From Candidula unifasciata (taxonomy: Eukaryota; Mollusca; Gastropoda; Stylommatophora; Geomitridae): DNA of 64,000 nt. Shown here in pieces: positions 20,898 to 33,300 of the stretch. The stretch is from contig CAJHNH020002491.1 of the NCBI GenBank assembly GCA_905116865.2, positions 326,642-390,641 on the forward strand. Reading direction: 5' to 3'. Positions within the stretch are counted from its first letter, which is position 1, and the number at the start of each line of letters is the position of its first letter. The position numbers and the translations under genes were made by a program. The notes under the pieces are model-generated. The model made no database searches, had not been told where the DNA came from, and saw nothing but the letters and a program-made list of their open reading frames with translations.

Positions 20898-23800
20898 CTG
20901 AAATTTAAAAGAACTATTATTATTTTAATCATCTTCTGCACTTGCCTGTTAAGACAGTGATTTAGTTTCAATCCCAGAAGAAAAAAAAAAGATTTTTTTT
21001 TCTAACAAGTTTATCCCCGTAGACGCAGTTAAAGATGTGGGAAACTGATAAAGGTATTTAAAAAAAGAATACAAAAGACAAAAGGAGTGTTCACAGCACT
21101 AGAAAATTTGTAGAAATCAAAGGAAACCAAAATTAATACTAAACTTAACATTTTCAGATCAAATCAGTAGTACCGTATGTAGTGGAAACATGGAGAACAA
21201 CTAAAGGAGTTACTTAAAAGCTACAAACCTTCATTACCTGTTGCCTGCACAGAACAGAGGGAATTAAATGGTATGATGGAATTACTAACATGGAAATTTG
21301 GGAAAAAACTAAACAAATTCCAATGAATAAGAAGATAAGGAAAAGAAGCTGGCATTGGATAGGGCACACACTGAGAAAAGCTGAGAATCATATTAGTAGA
21401 AAAGCTTTAAAGTGAAACACACAAAGGTATAGAAATAAAAGTAGACTGCCCCACTCCCCCGCCCCCAAATTAAAAAAAAACGTCGAGAAAGGAATAAGAG
21501 AGTGAAGTTTATAAGAAGGCTAAGACATGGAGTGAGCTGCATGTGACAGCAAAGGATAGGACCACTTGGCCTCAGGTAGTTGAGGGCCTATGCTCCATTG
21601 GGAGATAAAGGGCAGAAAAAGAAGAAGAGATCCTTGAGTCACCTAGACAGTTTACTGACTGGCATACCGGCCTGATGGTCCCATAAGGATACAATTATTT
21701 GCGAGCAGCAGTAGCATATTGCCTAAATTGCTCACCTGTCAATCTAAAAGTCAAGAATTTGAATGCATACAAGCCAGATCTGGGGAAAAGGTGACTTTGG
21801 CTCTGTAATCAACAGAACGCTCATTAACGAACATTACATCTCCCCCCGACACTTTGATGAGCTACAAAGTGGAAGAGAAGAAGCAGAAGAAGAAGAAAAA
21901 GAAGATCAACATAACAGTGGGTACCTTTATTTCCCAGGACATTACCTGGTACCCATTTTAGGCATGAGTTAACCTGGAAGCCATGTTGTATTCTGTAAAA
22001 AAAAAAAAAAAAAATCCACCTCATTGTGTATTAAAATCCAAGTTCAGGTCCTGAGGTGTAGAATGATGACCTGTCCATGCGGATCAAGTGCAGAGTAGTT
22101 ATCACTGCCCTGGTTCTGATCACTTCTGATAGACTGAATGTTTTTTTTTTTCTCCTCAAAGTATGTTACTGCATTGTCTTCCTGTTCAATTCTTCCCTTT
22201 CTTAAAGTTTATCAGCAATTTCATTTCCTGCCAAACCGCAGTGGGACAAAACTCACTGGACTACAGTATGCAGCCACCTTGCTAAGTTCAGTTTACAGGT
22301 GAAGTCCTCTTCTTCTTCTGCTTTGTTCACCGGTTGTAAGCTCCAGCAGAAAGTTTTGGTCATTGGTCCATTTGGACTGTGACAAGGCCTGAGTTTGCAT
22401 GTGCATCAGTTTTACTGGCCTATTTTGTTCAGCTGGTTATTCCTTGCCTGGCAAGACCAAAGGAAGAAAGAGCAAGGAGAAGGCAAAGAGATACACCCTT
22501 GGATGGCATAGCCATATGGATGGGGCGGGAAAAACACTGAACTGATCCATGATTCCAGTGATCATGTCGGACAGAGAAACGTGTCAGCTTTCACTTATCA
22601 GCAGTGGACATGATGATGATGATGATGTTACATTTACAGCAATTAATGTAATGTAATGCTTACCTCTGTCAGGGACAACACCTTCCGAACTGGTACTGCG
22701 CATAAATTTACTTGCCCAAGAACCATAACCATTGTCAAGGGATGTAGCATGACTTAGCCTTCCTGGTGCCCCTAGTAGGTCATCGACTTCATCTTCCTCG
22801 ACACTTCGATCAGACAGATGATGCATTAGGTGATGGCGTCTGATTTCTTCTTCCTGTTAAAAAAAAAAAGAATAGGCAATCATGGAACTTGTTCACGTTA
22901 TAAATGTGACATGAACACGTAGGATCTGTAACTAAAAAACAAATACACTTTCTCCTCACCTTACGACTGATGTCACTCTTAACTTCTTCTTTCTAGAAGT
23001 CTCCTTGTGGGATGCAATTTTTTTTGTTTGAAGCCCCATCCTGACTTCTGCCGGGGGCCCTGAATATAGCCGGGCATAGATATGGCATAGCCATAGATAT
23101 GACCTAACGGCTGAAAGGGGTCTCTTGGACCTCTCCACGAGTGATCCTCATCCGCACAGTTGCACTTTGTGTCACCGGGTGTTTATCACTTGTGTGATAT
23201 TCTGGTGGGGTACAACTACCTACCTTAGCTACCTGATGTCACTCATGACTGTCTGCACTTAGGACCACCCACAAAAAAAAATGAAAAACTTAAGTAAAGA
23301 AAGATAACTTCATTGTAGGGTCCAAAAGTTCAAGTAGCGGATGCAGTAGAGTACATATTATATATTTTTCACATAATGTACAATAATTATATGTACACAG
23401 ATTAAATTTTTGTTTTTTTCCTGTACAATCTGTATAACCTGTTTGAATGAAATTCCAGTTGAAAAATATAAATTCAGCTTACAACCAGTTAGGCTTATGA
23501 CATGTTAATAGGAGTGGAGCTTGATCATGAGTTGAAGAGAACTGTATAACTAAGATACCTTTATCATGCCAATGGCTTTTTGGATATATGATGCTACATT
23601 CATTTCTTGTATAGCCTGGTTGGCACACAATGAGTGATGTGGCCAACATAATTTCATCTGCCTTTACTTCCCAGGATATTACCAGGTACTCAGTTACAGC
23701 TGGGTCTGCCTGGGAGTAGAGATCATTTGTTAAAGATCTGCCTCAGTGTGAATTCATAGCCAAAATCTCCAAGCCTTCTGGCAAGAGAACCCAGTAATGT

Positions 23801-26800
23801 TAGAAGCAGTGATGTGGTTAGTCATAAAAAAAGTAAAAAAGTAATGATATCTTTTAATGCCTTTTAGGCTCATCGGGCATATGGGAAGAGCATCCATATT
23901 TTTACAGACCAATCAGCACTAGGTGGGTAAAGTGGTTAGCATTACGCCGGCCGTCTTTACTTCCCCAGGACATACATCCTGGTACCCATTTTAGGCTAAG
24001 TCGACCTGCAACGCCTCATACCATGATAGAAATCTAAGCAGCCAGCGTGGTATGTTGGAATTATGGATTGGAATTGCAATGTCTAAGCCACGGATGCCGT
24101 GGTTAGTCATATACTCATTTTTATTTACTTACGCTGTAGTAGAGAAATTACTATGAGGGGGTTAATACACAGTATTTTAAAATATTTTGTTCCCCATGTG
24201 GATTCTGGGGCCCCATTGTGGGGAAAACAAGAATAGACCCACTGCCTCCCCAACAAACATGTTGTAGGAGTCGACTAATTGGCAACATCCTTTGAAGTCA
24301 GAGTACATCTGCTTGAGACGCAGGGAACCACAAGTCTGCACACAAATTAGCCAGATCTGTGAAACAGATGTGCACGCAACACTCAGGTCTAGAGAAAGAC
24401 TAAAGTCTGGAGGTGGATGAACACCTAGAACTTTCTGTCAGAGTTTACAGCTGGTGAACTCAAAAAAGAAGAAGAAAAAAAAATATTTTGTTCTAAGTAC
24501 TGAAAGCTAAAAGATAAAGACTTATTACAAACTTTTTAGAGCAGTCTGTAAAGGATCATTGCATCTCTCAGAGATGCAAATAGCGGAGCATAGAGTGTCA
24601 GAAGCAGCAATGACATTCATGATCTGTTTCATTATTGACAATAATTATTGGCATCATGAGGACTGTGGTGGTTGAGGCATATAGAAAGAATAACATTAGA
24701 CCATGGTGGCAGGCTAAGAAGATGGTAGGAAGATAATTTTCAGGCAGACGTATAAACACAAGGAACTGGAGAGAGAAGGCTAATCACATATATGAATGGA
24801 AGCGGGTGTGAAAGCCTTAGTCTTAGTCGAGGTTTCAACTTGACTGCAGTCGGGTTTCCCCATACTTGCTCCGTTTCTGTGCCAGTGAAAATCAAATGAA
24901 ATGTCCCTTACTGTCGCATTTTAAAAACTGGTGAACAAACTAGTCCTAGAACAAACCACAAATATGCGCATGCAGTAAATGCATATAGCGGAGGTGCCAA
25001 ATTCGCAATCACCATTAGAAAGGCAGTTTGTCATTGATAAAAGTAGTCAGGCATGATAAGGTACACACGTAGAATTATTACATAAGATTTTTCATCTTCT
25101 AACACATAAGCCGGCTCCTGCCATGTTAAATACCACAACTCAATTGCTGTACAAATGAAAGCCTTTCCACATGGAAAAAAGTTTACAGGGCTGCACCAAA
25201 CACTAAACTCAGTAGCTCGGGCAGCGAAATCGTAGACAACCATCATATATGGAAACTGCATTAGCAAAGTGCTGTTAACATTCTGCGATACCTATCCTCC
25301 ATTTCTGACTAGAAGTCAATGATATCTGCAGACATAAACCTCAAGGACTCCAAACGCTGAAAAAGAAAAAGATACTTTCCCCCCCCAAATAATTAATTAA
25401 TAATGAGACACCAACCTCTAGAATTTTCTGTGTTTTTCTCAAGCTCTCTGCAACATCCTCCTGACTTTGATATTCATGATCAGCCTCTCTAGTTAATCTG
25501 TACAGAACATAATGGTTATATGAAAATGCTATAAATGGATGCTGTATATTCAAACAAAAGAGTTTCAGTTTCACAGGTACATTTTAATAGTACAACTGGG
25601 GTGGTCTTAATAGTGCTCTTGACAGAGCTCATCAAAGTACATTACATCTCCCCCGACACTTCGATGAGGTACAAGGTGGAAGAGAAGAAGAAGAAGAACT
25701 GGGGTGGTAGAACCTAGAGCCTCTTGATTTTTGCACACTTTTTAATTCAATTTTTAGAAGGTCTGAATATTTGCAAGGGCACTGTGGCCCTCCCAACCAA
25801 GGATAGTTCTCTTTTTTATTTTTTGTTTTGTATTTGTTACATTCCATATTATTCTTGTTCTGCCTTTCTAGCCCTTAGTGGAGCATAAGCCCTCAACCAA
25901 CTCTTCTTCTTCTTCTTCCTCCGCCTCTTACCCCTCCTCCCTTCTAACCCCCAATGGAGCATAGGCACTTAACTAACTCATGCCAAGTTGTTCTATCCTT
26001 TGCTATTGCATACAGTACTACCCATGTCCTCCCTATCTTTTTAGCTTTACTCTCTAGCTACCTTCTCCATGTATTTTTTCGGATCTTCATTTATTTCTAT
26101 GCCCCTGTGAGTTCCATTCCCGTAGGTTAATTCCAAGAAATTGCACAACAACTATCAATTGCTCTACAAAGACTAAAACAAATGAAGAAATTTTAGAGGG
26201 GGACAGACAGAAGTACAAAAATTAGATTTCTAAGAGCATGCATCTTTCCCATTGCAACATACACCTGTGAAACCTGGACACTTACTAAACAAGCTGAACA
26301 GTGCATAAGTGCCTTTAAATACAAATGTTAAAGACGGGTTCTAAGAATATCATGGGTAAAGAAAAGAACAAATGCATGCATTCTTCAAGAACTGAATACT
26401 GAAGAAGGTTGGCTATTAAAGACAATAAAACACAGAAAATTGAAGTTTTTCGGTCAGTTGAAACATCACGAAAGTTTAGAGAGAACAATAATGGATCTGA
26501 TATGCCTGGGAAGAGAGGAAGAGGAAGGGCAAAGTAAAGATAGGTGCAGGATGTGGCAGATCTTGCTTGTGATTGAAAAGTTTTCCGGAAGGTTGTTATG
26601 GAAGCAAGGTTCTGCAAAAGACATGCTGCTGACTGACTGTGGGTTCTGGTGCAAACACATTCTAGTTATATTGTTCTCAGGTTTTCCCAACATGTTTCCT
26701 ATCCACTGCCAGTGTCTTTTCTTCCTTTCTTGCTCCGCTGAAACTTGATTAGTTCTCTCCCAAAGCTCAGCATTAGTGATTCTATTATACCATTTAATTT

Positions 26801-27276
26801 CCTCTATTCTGCATAGGTACCAGTTAAGGAACATTTGTAGTTTATTAGTAATTGCCTAGGTTGTTCTATTTGTTTCCACTAGTGCTATGAAAGCTCCTCT
26901 TCCTATCATATTCATATTTTAATATCTCTATCAGTTCCCACTTCTTCATCTACATTATTGCCCAGATAGATGTAGCCCTGCACGTCTCGGAGTGGCATAC
27001 CATTTATTCTCATTGTCTTTGTCATATAATTTCTAAAGTGTTAGTATATTTCTTTGCCATTCACTGCATAATCTCAGTGTCCACAGGCTGTAAACTTTGG
27101 CAGATAGTTCTGGTTGTCCATCCACTCTGGGACTTTGGTCTTGATCCAGAACTTCCATCTCCATTTCAGACAGATGCATAATGACTTTGAAGGAAAAGCC
27201 CCTAATTAGATGCCTCTTATGACATGCTTGCTAAGGGGGCATTGGATATATTCTGGAGCCTAAACAGGGACAGCAC

Positions 27277-27327
<51 letters not shown>

Positions 27328-30300
27328 GTTATTATTATCATTATTATTTTTGTGGACTTTTCAAGTGCTCTAAGATGAATGTTGATGAGAAAGGCCAAAA
27401 AAGCTGTGGACTGAATTCCATCCATAATATTAAGACAACTGCACAAGATGGAAGGGAAGAGCCCTGTGTGATGTATACCGGTACAACAGGATTACGGTCA
27501 TGATGATGATGACTAACAATACAAGCCAACTTGAGTTCTTACCTGTCAAAGTTGATGTCAGATGATGACAAATATGGTATTGCTGTTTCCTCTTGACCAT
27601 CAAAACTTGACCAGTGTGTCGACATATGACCAACTCTAATATGTGGAATATTTTGTAGCCCTTTCTTGCCAGGTGCCCCACCCTGAGCTCCAACCTGACG
27701 TAAACTTGCGTCCCCTATCCCACCCTCCAGATTCTTCCCTGAATAATCATTAGATTTCTGTTTTGGTGTTTTCAATGTATTTTTTGAACACTCAGTAGAT
27801 AATGAATCTTCATGTATCGTTTGCAACACCTCCAGGTCTTCTAATGCTTGATAATCCTGTTCAAGGTCTAAATCGTGGTCAAAGTTCATTTCTGGATGTC
27901 GTCTGTTGCTGAGGTCAATCATGGATGTAGCAGGTCGCAGAAATGAAGGTGATATAAAGTTTCTACTGTGGAAGGTGTTTATATTTGTATGCTGAGCCAA
28001 TGGGAATTTCCGTTTTTCATGATATGCCACATTGCCCATCGGAGATAAATCAACATCTGAATCATCTGGTATGAATTGAGGTGTCAGAAATGTCATAAAT
28101 TCCTCATTCTTTGTGTCTGAATGAATGTCAAAGTTGGAGCTGGAATTCTTTTCAGAAGTCAATGTTGGATCTTGGGAGCTTAGCGATGTACTGACACCCT
28201 GGCTGAACGACTCTACATCAGACAAGCTGCGAGTTTCAAGGTTATATTTAGTTTTCGTTATCAAAGAATCATCATCAGGGGCACTTTGACTCAGAGAGAC
28301 ATCTCTTATATGAGTTTCTTGTTTTGAATTTTTGTCAGTCTTTTTGAACACCGGCTGAATTTTAAGTTCTGACACATATTTGATAGTTGGATGACTGTCT
28401 TCTATGACAGTGGATTTGGGTTGGTAAAACTTTGAATTGTTATTGTCATGATATGAAGAAATATTTAATTCTTCCACTGATTTTGCTAAATTTTTTTTCA
28501 TTCTCTGAACTGCTTCAATGGGTTTCGAACTCCACTTTGGGCTCTGACTGGCCTTGGCTGAATCGGTTTCTGAAAATGTACCTTTTCCATCATTATTCTG
28601 GCCTGTTTGCCGGAGGTCCAATGTGGAATATGACATCTTTGAAGCTTTTTTTCTGGCTGTTAGAGGTTTGTGACTAGCATCTTGTTTCATGGAGTTTTTT
28701 GAAAGTAGTTCAGACACCTGCTTCAGTTTTTCTATGTTAGTCAAGTCACTAGACGAAATCTCTTTAATTCTATTTATAACACTATCATAAGGGTCTGTCC
28801 CGTGGGCAATATCAATGCCTGATTCGTCTTCCTCATCAAATGTAGAATGTCCTGTTGCTTCTAAAAGATCTCCACTGCTGAATCTGAAACTACGTGTTTT
28901 GTTAGCATTCGGTTGTTTAGGTGTGTATGTGATTCGAATGAATCGTTCATCTGAGGATGGAACAAGTGTGGACTCTTCTATAGTGGCTGGCTTCTTCTTG
29001 TCCTGCTGTTGCTCATACCGGATACGAGAAGGTTTATGATCACTAGATTCATGTTCATGAAGTTCAGGCTCAGATCTACCCATGTCTTTATTTGTTTCAT
29101 TATTGTGATCCATACATTCATATTTTAACTTTTGACCTCTCAGCTCACTAGTGTAGTTTTTCTGACTATCATGAAGCAGGCTCTCTGAATTACTATTGAT
29201 TTTACCTGATGATTCTTTGGTATTCTGCAATGCTGAGGGATCAGAAAACACTCCTCCATCTTTATAGGTCACTTTTTGACACTCATTTTGGCTTCTGTCT
29301 TTAGAATCTTTCATTGAAAGTGCGTGACCTCCTGGGCATTGGCTTAATTTTCATAGCAGCTGTTTGAGTCTCCACTTGAGCAAGAGCTTTATCATAATCA
29401 AACACACTTCCATCAGTACTAGAACTATTGAAGTTAAAATCAACACTCTTAGACCGGGACATAACCTTAGAGTTTCTACGAATCGGTGATTTCTCAGATC
29501 CTTCAGTCACCTCATAACTTACTGATCCAATAGTTGGTGCTCTGGCACTGGACTTTGAATGACCTTCGTGATCAAAACTAGATAACTTCTTTGCTCGTGG
29601 GGGTTTTTCTGGAGGTCGATTTTCACTCAGTTTCTGCTGATCTTTTGTTGTAGTTTTGTCACGATTTTTAGTATCCTGATTGGTGGAGAGTACGGGATTG
29701 GCTAAATCCTTGCTAGAAGTGGCAAGATGGTGGGCACCTGATGCCTTGTCATGTTGGCTGAGACCGAACAGTTCTGCTCTCCATGTCAGGACAGCAGTGA
29801 CAACTTTCAGAGGCAGACGTGTGCTTGTTAGAACCCGCTGTAACAGCTGCAGTCTGAAACAATCCAAATTAAGTTGTGTTCACATTGAACTAAAATGTGA
29901 CATAGAACCTGTTCTGCTGTATGGTAGTGAATCTTGGAATGTCAGTGAACAAATTAAGAAGAATTTGGAAACAACAGAAATGTAGTTTCTGAGATGAATG
30001 TTACGAATACCTTGGATGGCCAGAGTAACTAACAATGATTGCTTGAAAGAAGCTAATGAAAGTAGATCTCTATATACAACAATAAGAAAGAGACAAACAC
30101 TGTTCTTTGACTACATAATGAGAAGAGAGACATTGGAGAACATTGTCACAACTGGAAAGATCAGTGGAAAAGGGGGTAGAGGCAGACCAAGTGGGATTAT
30201 GCTGGATGGGCTGAAACAATAGAATGGAGAAATATCATCAAGAGAGCTGTTCCAGGCAACCCGGGATCGTGATCTGTGGAGATACATGAGCTCCTACGAC

Positions 30301-33300
30301 AGTTGGCAGGGCACATGATGATGATGATGATGCTGATGTTCATACTGGAGCATTAATAATAAAATAAGAGACAGATATGTTAAATAATAATTATACAAAC
30401 AATGATCTAATCTCACTAGGTGAAACCCCACTCTAAGATATGCAGTCATACACTTTTTGGGCAGTAATGTAAACAAAGACTGGGGAAGGGGAGAGGGGTC
30501 AGAGATACAAAAATATGAATACAGAAGGCAAGAATTCTGTAGGATATCTGTGAAATTCAATGAAATTAACTAGTATTAAACAAAATATATATCTCTCTTA
30601 TCTATTGCTCTATGCCAGCGGTTCTCAACCTATGGGTGTGACACCTTTCTTTTTGTCAAACGATACTTTCACAGAGGTAGCTAAAGACCATCATAAAACA
30701 AATTTTTATTGAAGTTATGAAGTAGCTACAAAAATAATTGTGTGGTTGGGGGTCGCCACAAAATGAGGAAACAGGTAAACAACTGAAACGGTTACTAATA
30801 AACTACAGGCACTCATTAACTATTTTCTAGACTGAACAAAAAAAGAATTTACCCAACCAAGCAGTCAACCAAGTGCTTAATCAACCAACCACTAAACTCA
30901 ACCACCTCATCAGTTAACAAACTGCTTAACCAACCAGTTACTTGACCAACAAACTTACCATTCAAAATTCAAACCATTCATCCAACCAACTATTCAAACA
31001 CCTAAAAACTGACCCATTTAACTAATCCCTTCTTTTTCTGCCTTTCTATCCCCCAATGGAGCATAGGCCCTCAATCAATTCATGCCAAGTCGTTCTATCT
31101 TTTGCCATTACATGAAGCTTTCCCCATGTCCTCCCCATCTTTCAAACTTCATTCTCTAGCTCTCTGCTCAATGTGTTTTTTGGCCTTCCTGTGGGTTCCA
31201 ATGCAAAGACATTCTAGTTATGATGCTGTTCTCCTGTTTTCTCAGTGTGTGTGCTATCCAACACCATTGTCTTTTCCTCACCTCTATTTAACTAATAACT
31301 CAACTAAATAACCACTAAACAAACAACCAAAAAAGTAACCACTCAACCAATCACTCACCCAACAAACCAATAACTCAACTAAATTACCATTCAGCAAACA
31401 ACCAACTAACTCAGCAATCTGCATGCTAACAAACTAACCAATCAACCAAACAATCATTCATCTAACAACCGACAAACTAACTACTCAAGCAGGTAACCAC
31501 TTAACCAAGAAACTACTCAACCAACCAACTAACAAACTAACCACTAAACTTAACAACCACCTAACCAACCTTAAAGCAAGCGACCGAGCCTGGGATCGCA
31601 TTTTCCGATCGACATGCTGTGGGATACTTTCGTCTATCCTGTCAATGTGTTCTTGCCTTGGAGGAGGATGTCTGGATAAGAAGACGCGTACAGCTCCCAG
31701 CCATTCTGTGTGGGAGTACATTGAAACAGACAAGATTACTAACTGCAGTTAGGTTAGTTAGTTGCGTATCCTTTACATGACGTTGCAGAACAAACCCCAA
31801 AAGCCCATGGCTTAAATTGAATAGATACACAGAAAATTATCACTGAGAAGAAAATGAAAGTGCATTTACCTGTGGGCATGTAGACCAAACATTCTCTAGT
31901 CCGACGTGAGGCATCCTGTGACACATCAGGCATGGAATGACTGAACTCTGTAGAACATCTCTGCAGTAAAGATTCCGGAATAAATTTCAGAACCTTTTTG
32001 TACCAGATAAGTGCCTGATGAATGTAAACATAAGACAACTTCTTTGGCTTGGTGGTTGGTTTTGACTGTTTCATATAAAAGACTGAATTTTAAACCATGG
32101 AAACCCTTGGAGGGGAAAGGGATCAGAATCTTCCCTTTCCCTACCCCTTCACCCACACTCACTCAATCCTCCTTAAAAAAAAGCAAAAAATTTTACACAG
32201 GTAACTAATGAATTTGTATTTATATAAATTACATTTTTAAAATTTTTGTTTCTAGAGCAGAATGAAATGAACAGAAGAGCAGAAGAATGAAATGGTTTGG
32301 TCACCTAATGAGAATGGAACCAACGATGCCAGCATCAAGAGCATACAACATGAAAATCGAAACACCAAGAGGCAGGGGAAGACCAAGAAGAAGGTGGATT
32401 GAAGGAGTAACAGACAACTTGAGACTTCATAACATCACGGCATATGAAGCGACTGAGCGCGCCCTGGCTCGGTTGCCGATCATCTGATAGACTGCGACGC
32501 CTAGCGGCACAAGCAGATTTTGACAAAAGAAGAAGACATTTAAAAAAAAAATACAGATCAAGGGGAGACATCAATATAATCATGGGTATCAGAGCTGCAA
32601 CCAATCTTTCTTGAGACATTTTTTGTTTTGTTTTTTTGGCCTAAACAAAAATATTCATGATAACAATGACCCTTCTTGCTACGTGACCTTTAAAGGAAAA
32701 TTATGATATATTGACTAAAGGGCTATTTTTCACAAATAAACTCCTCTAAGTTATATTTTAAGTAAATATAATCATATCCTGATCTCCGAAAGACTGTTAA
32801 AGTGCAAAGAGAATCAATATCATAAACCAGGCTTGCCTGGGACTGACCAAGGCCAATCCAGCACAGCCAATACATTGGGAGGGAGAACAGAAAAAAATCT
32901 GTTAAGCAAAATGCAAGGAAAAGAGAGGAAAAGATGCTAGCACTGAATAAGACACACTTGTAATAAACCTAATGACCCTTGGTGGAGGAATTACTTATCC
33001 TGTCACTCATTTTGGAGGGAAAAGAACAGACCTCCCTCCCTAAACATTTTCCACACACAAACATGTGCGCTAGCGCATGCATGCGCACATGCACATGTGC
33101 GCATACAATCATGCACACACACACACACACACAGCATAAATGTTGCAAATGATGACTAATAGGGGGTATATTCTTCAACATCAGAGTGCATGTGCCAGAA
33201 GTGAGAAACCAACAGTCTGCATACAAATAATCAAGATTTGTAAAACAGATATGCAAGCAAAGGGCAAGTTCTGGAACAAGACCCAAATTTAGAAGTTAAT

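Noticed and set aside
32287..32487. Small basic protein gene ([10 protein letters not shown]...)
   Set aside because: Recognisable C-terminus of a LINE protein; similar pieces occur at 49.99 and 26.4 kb.
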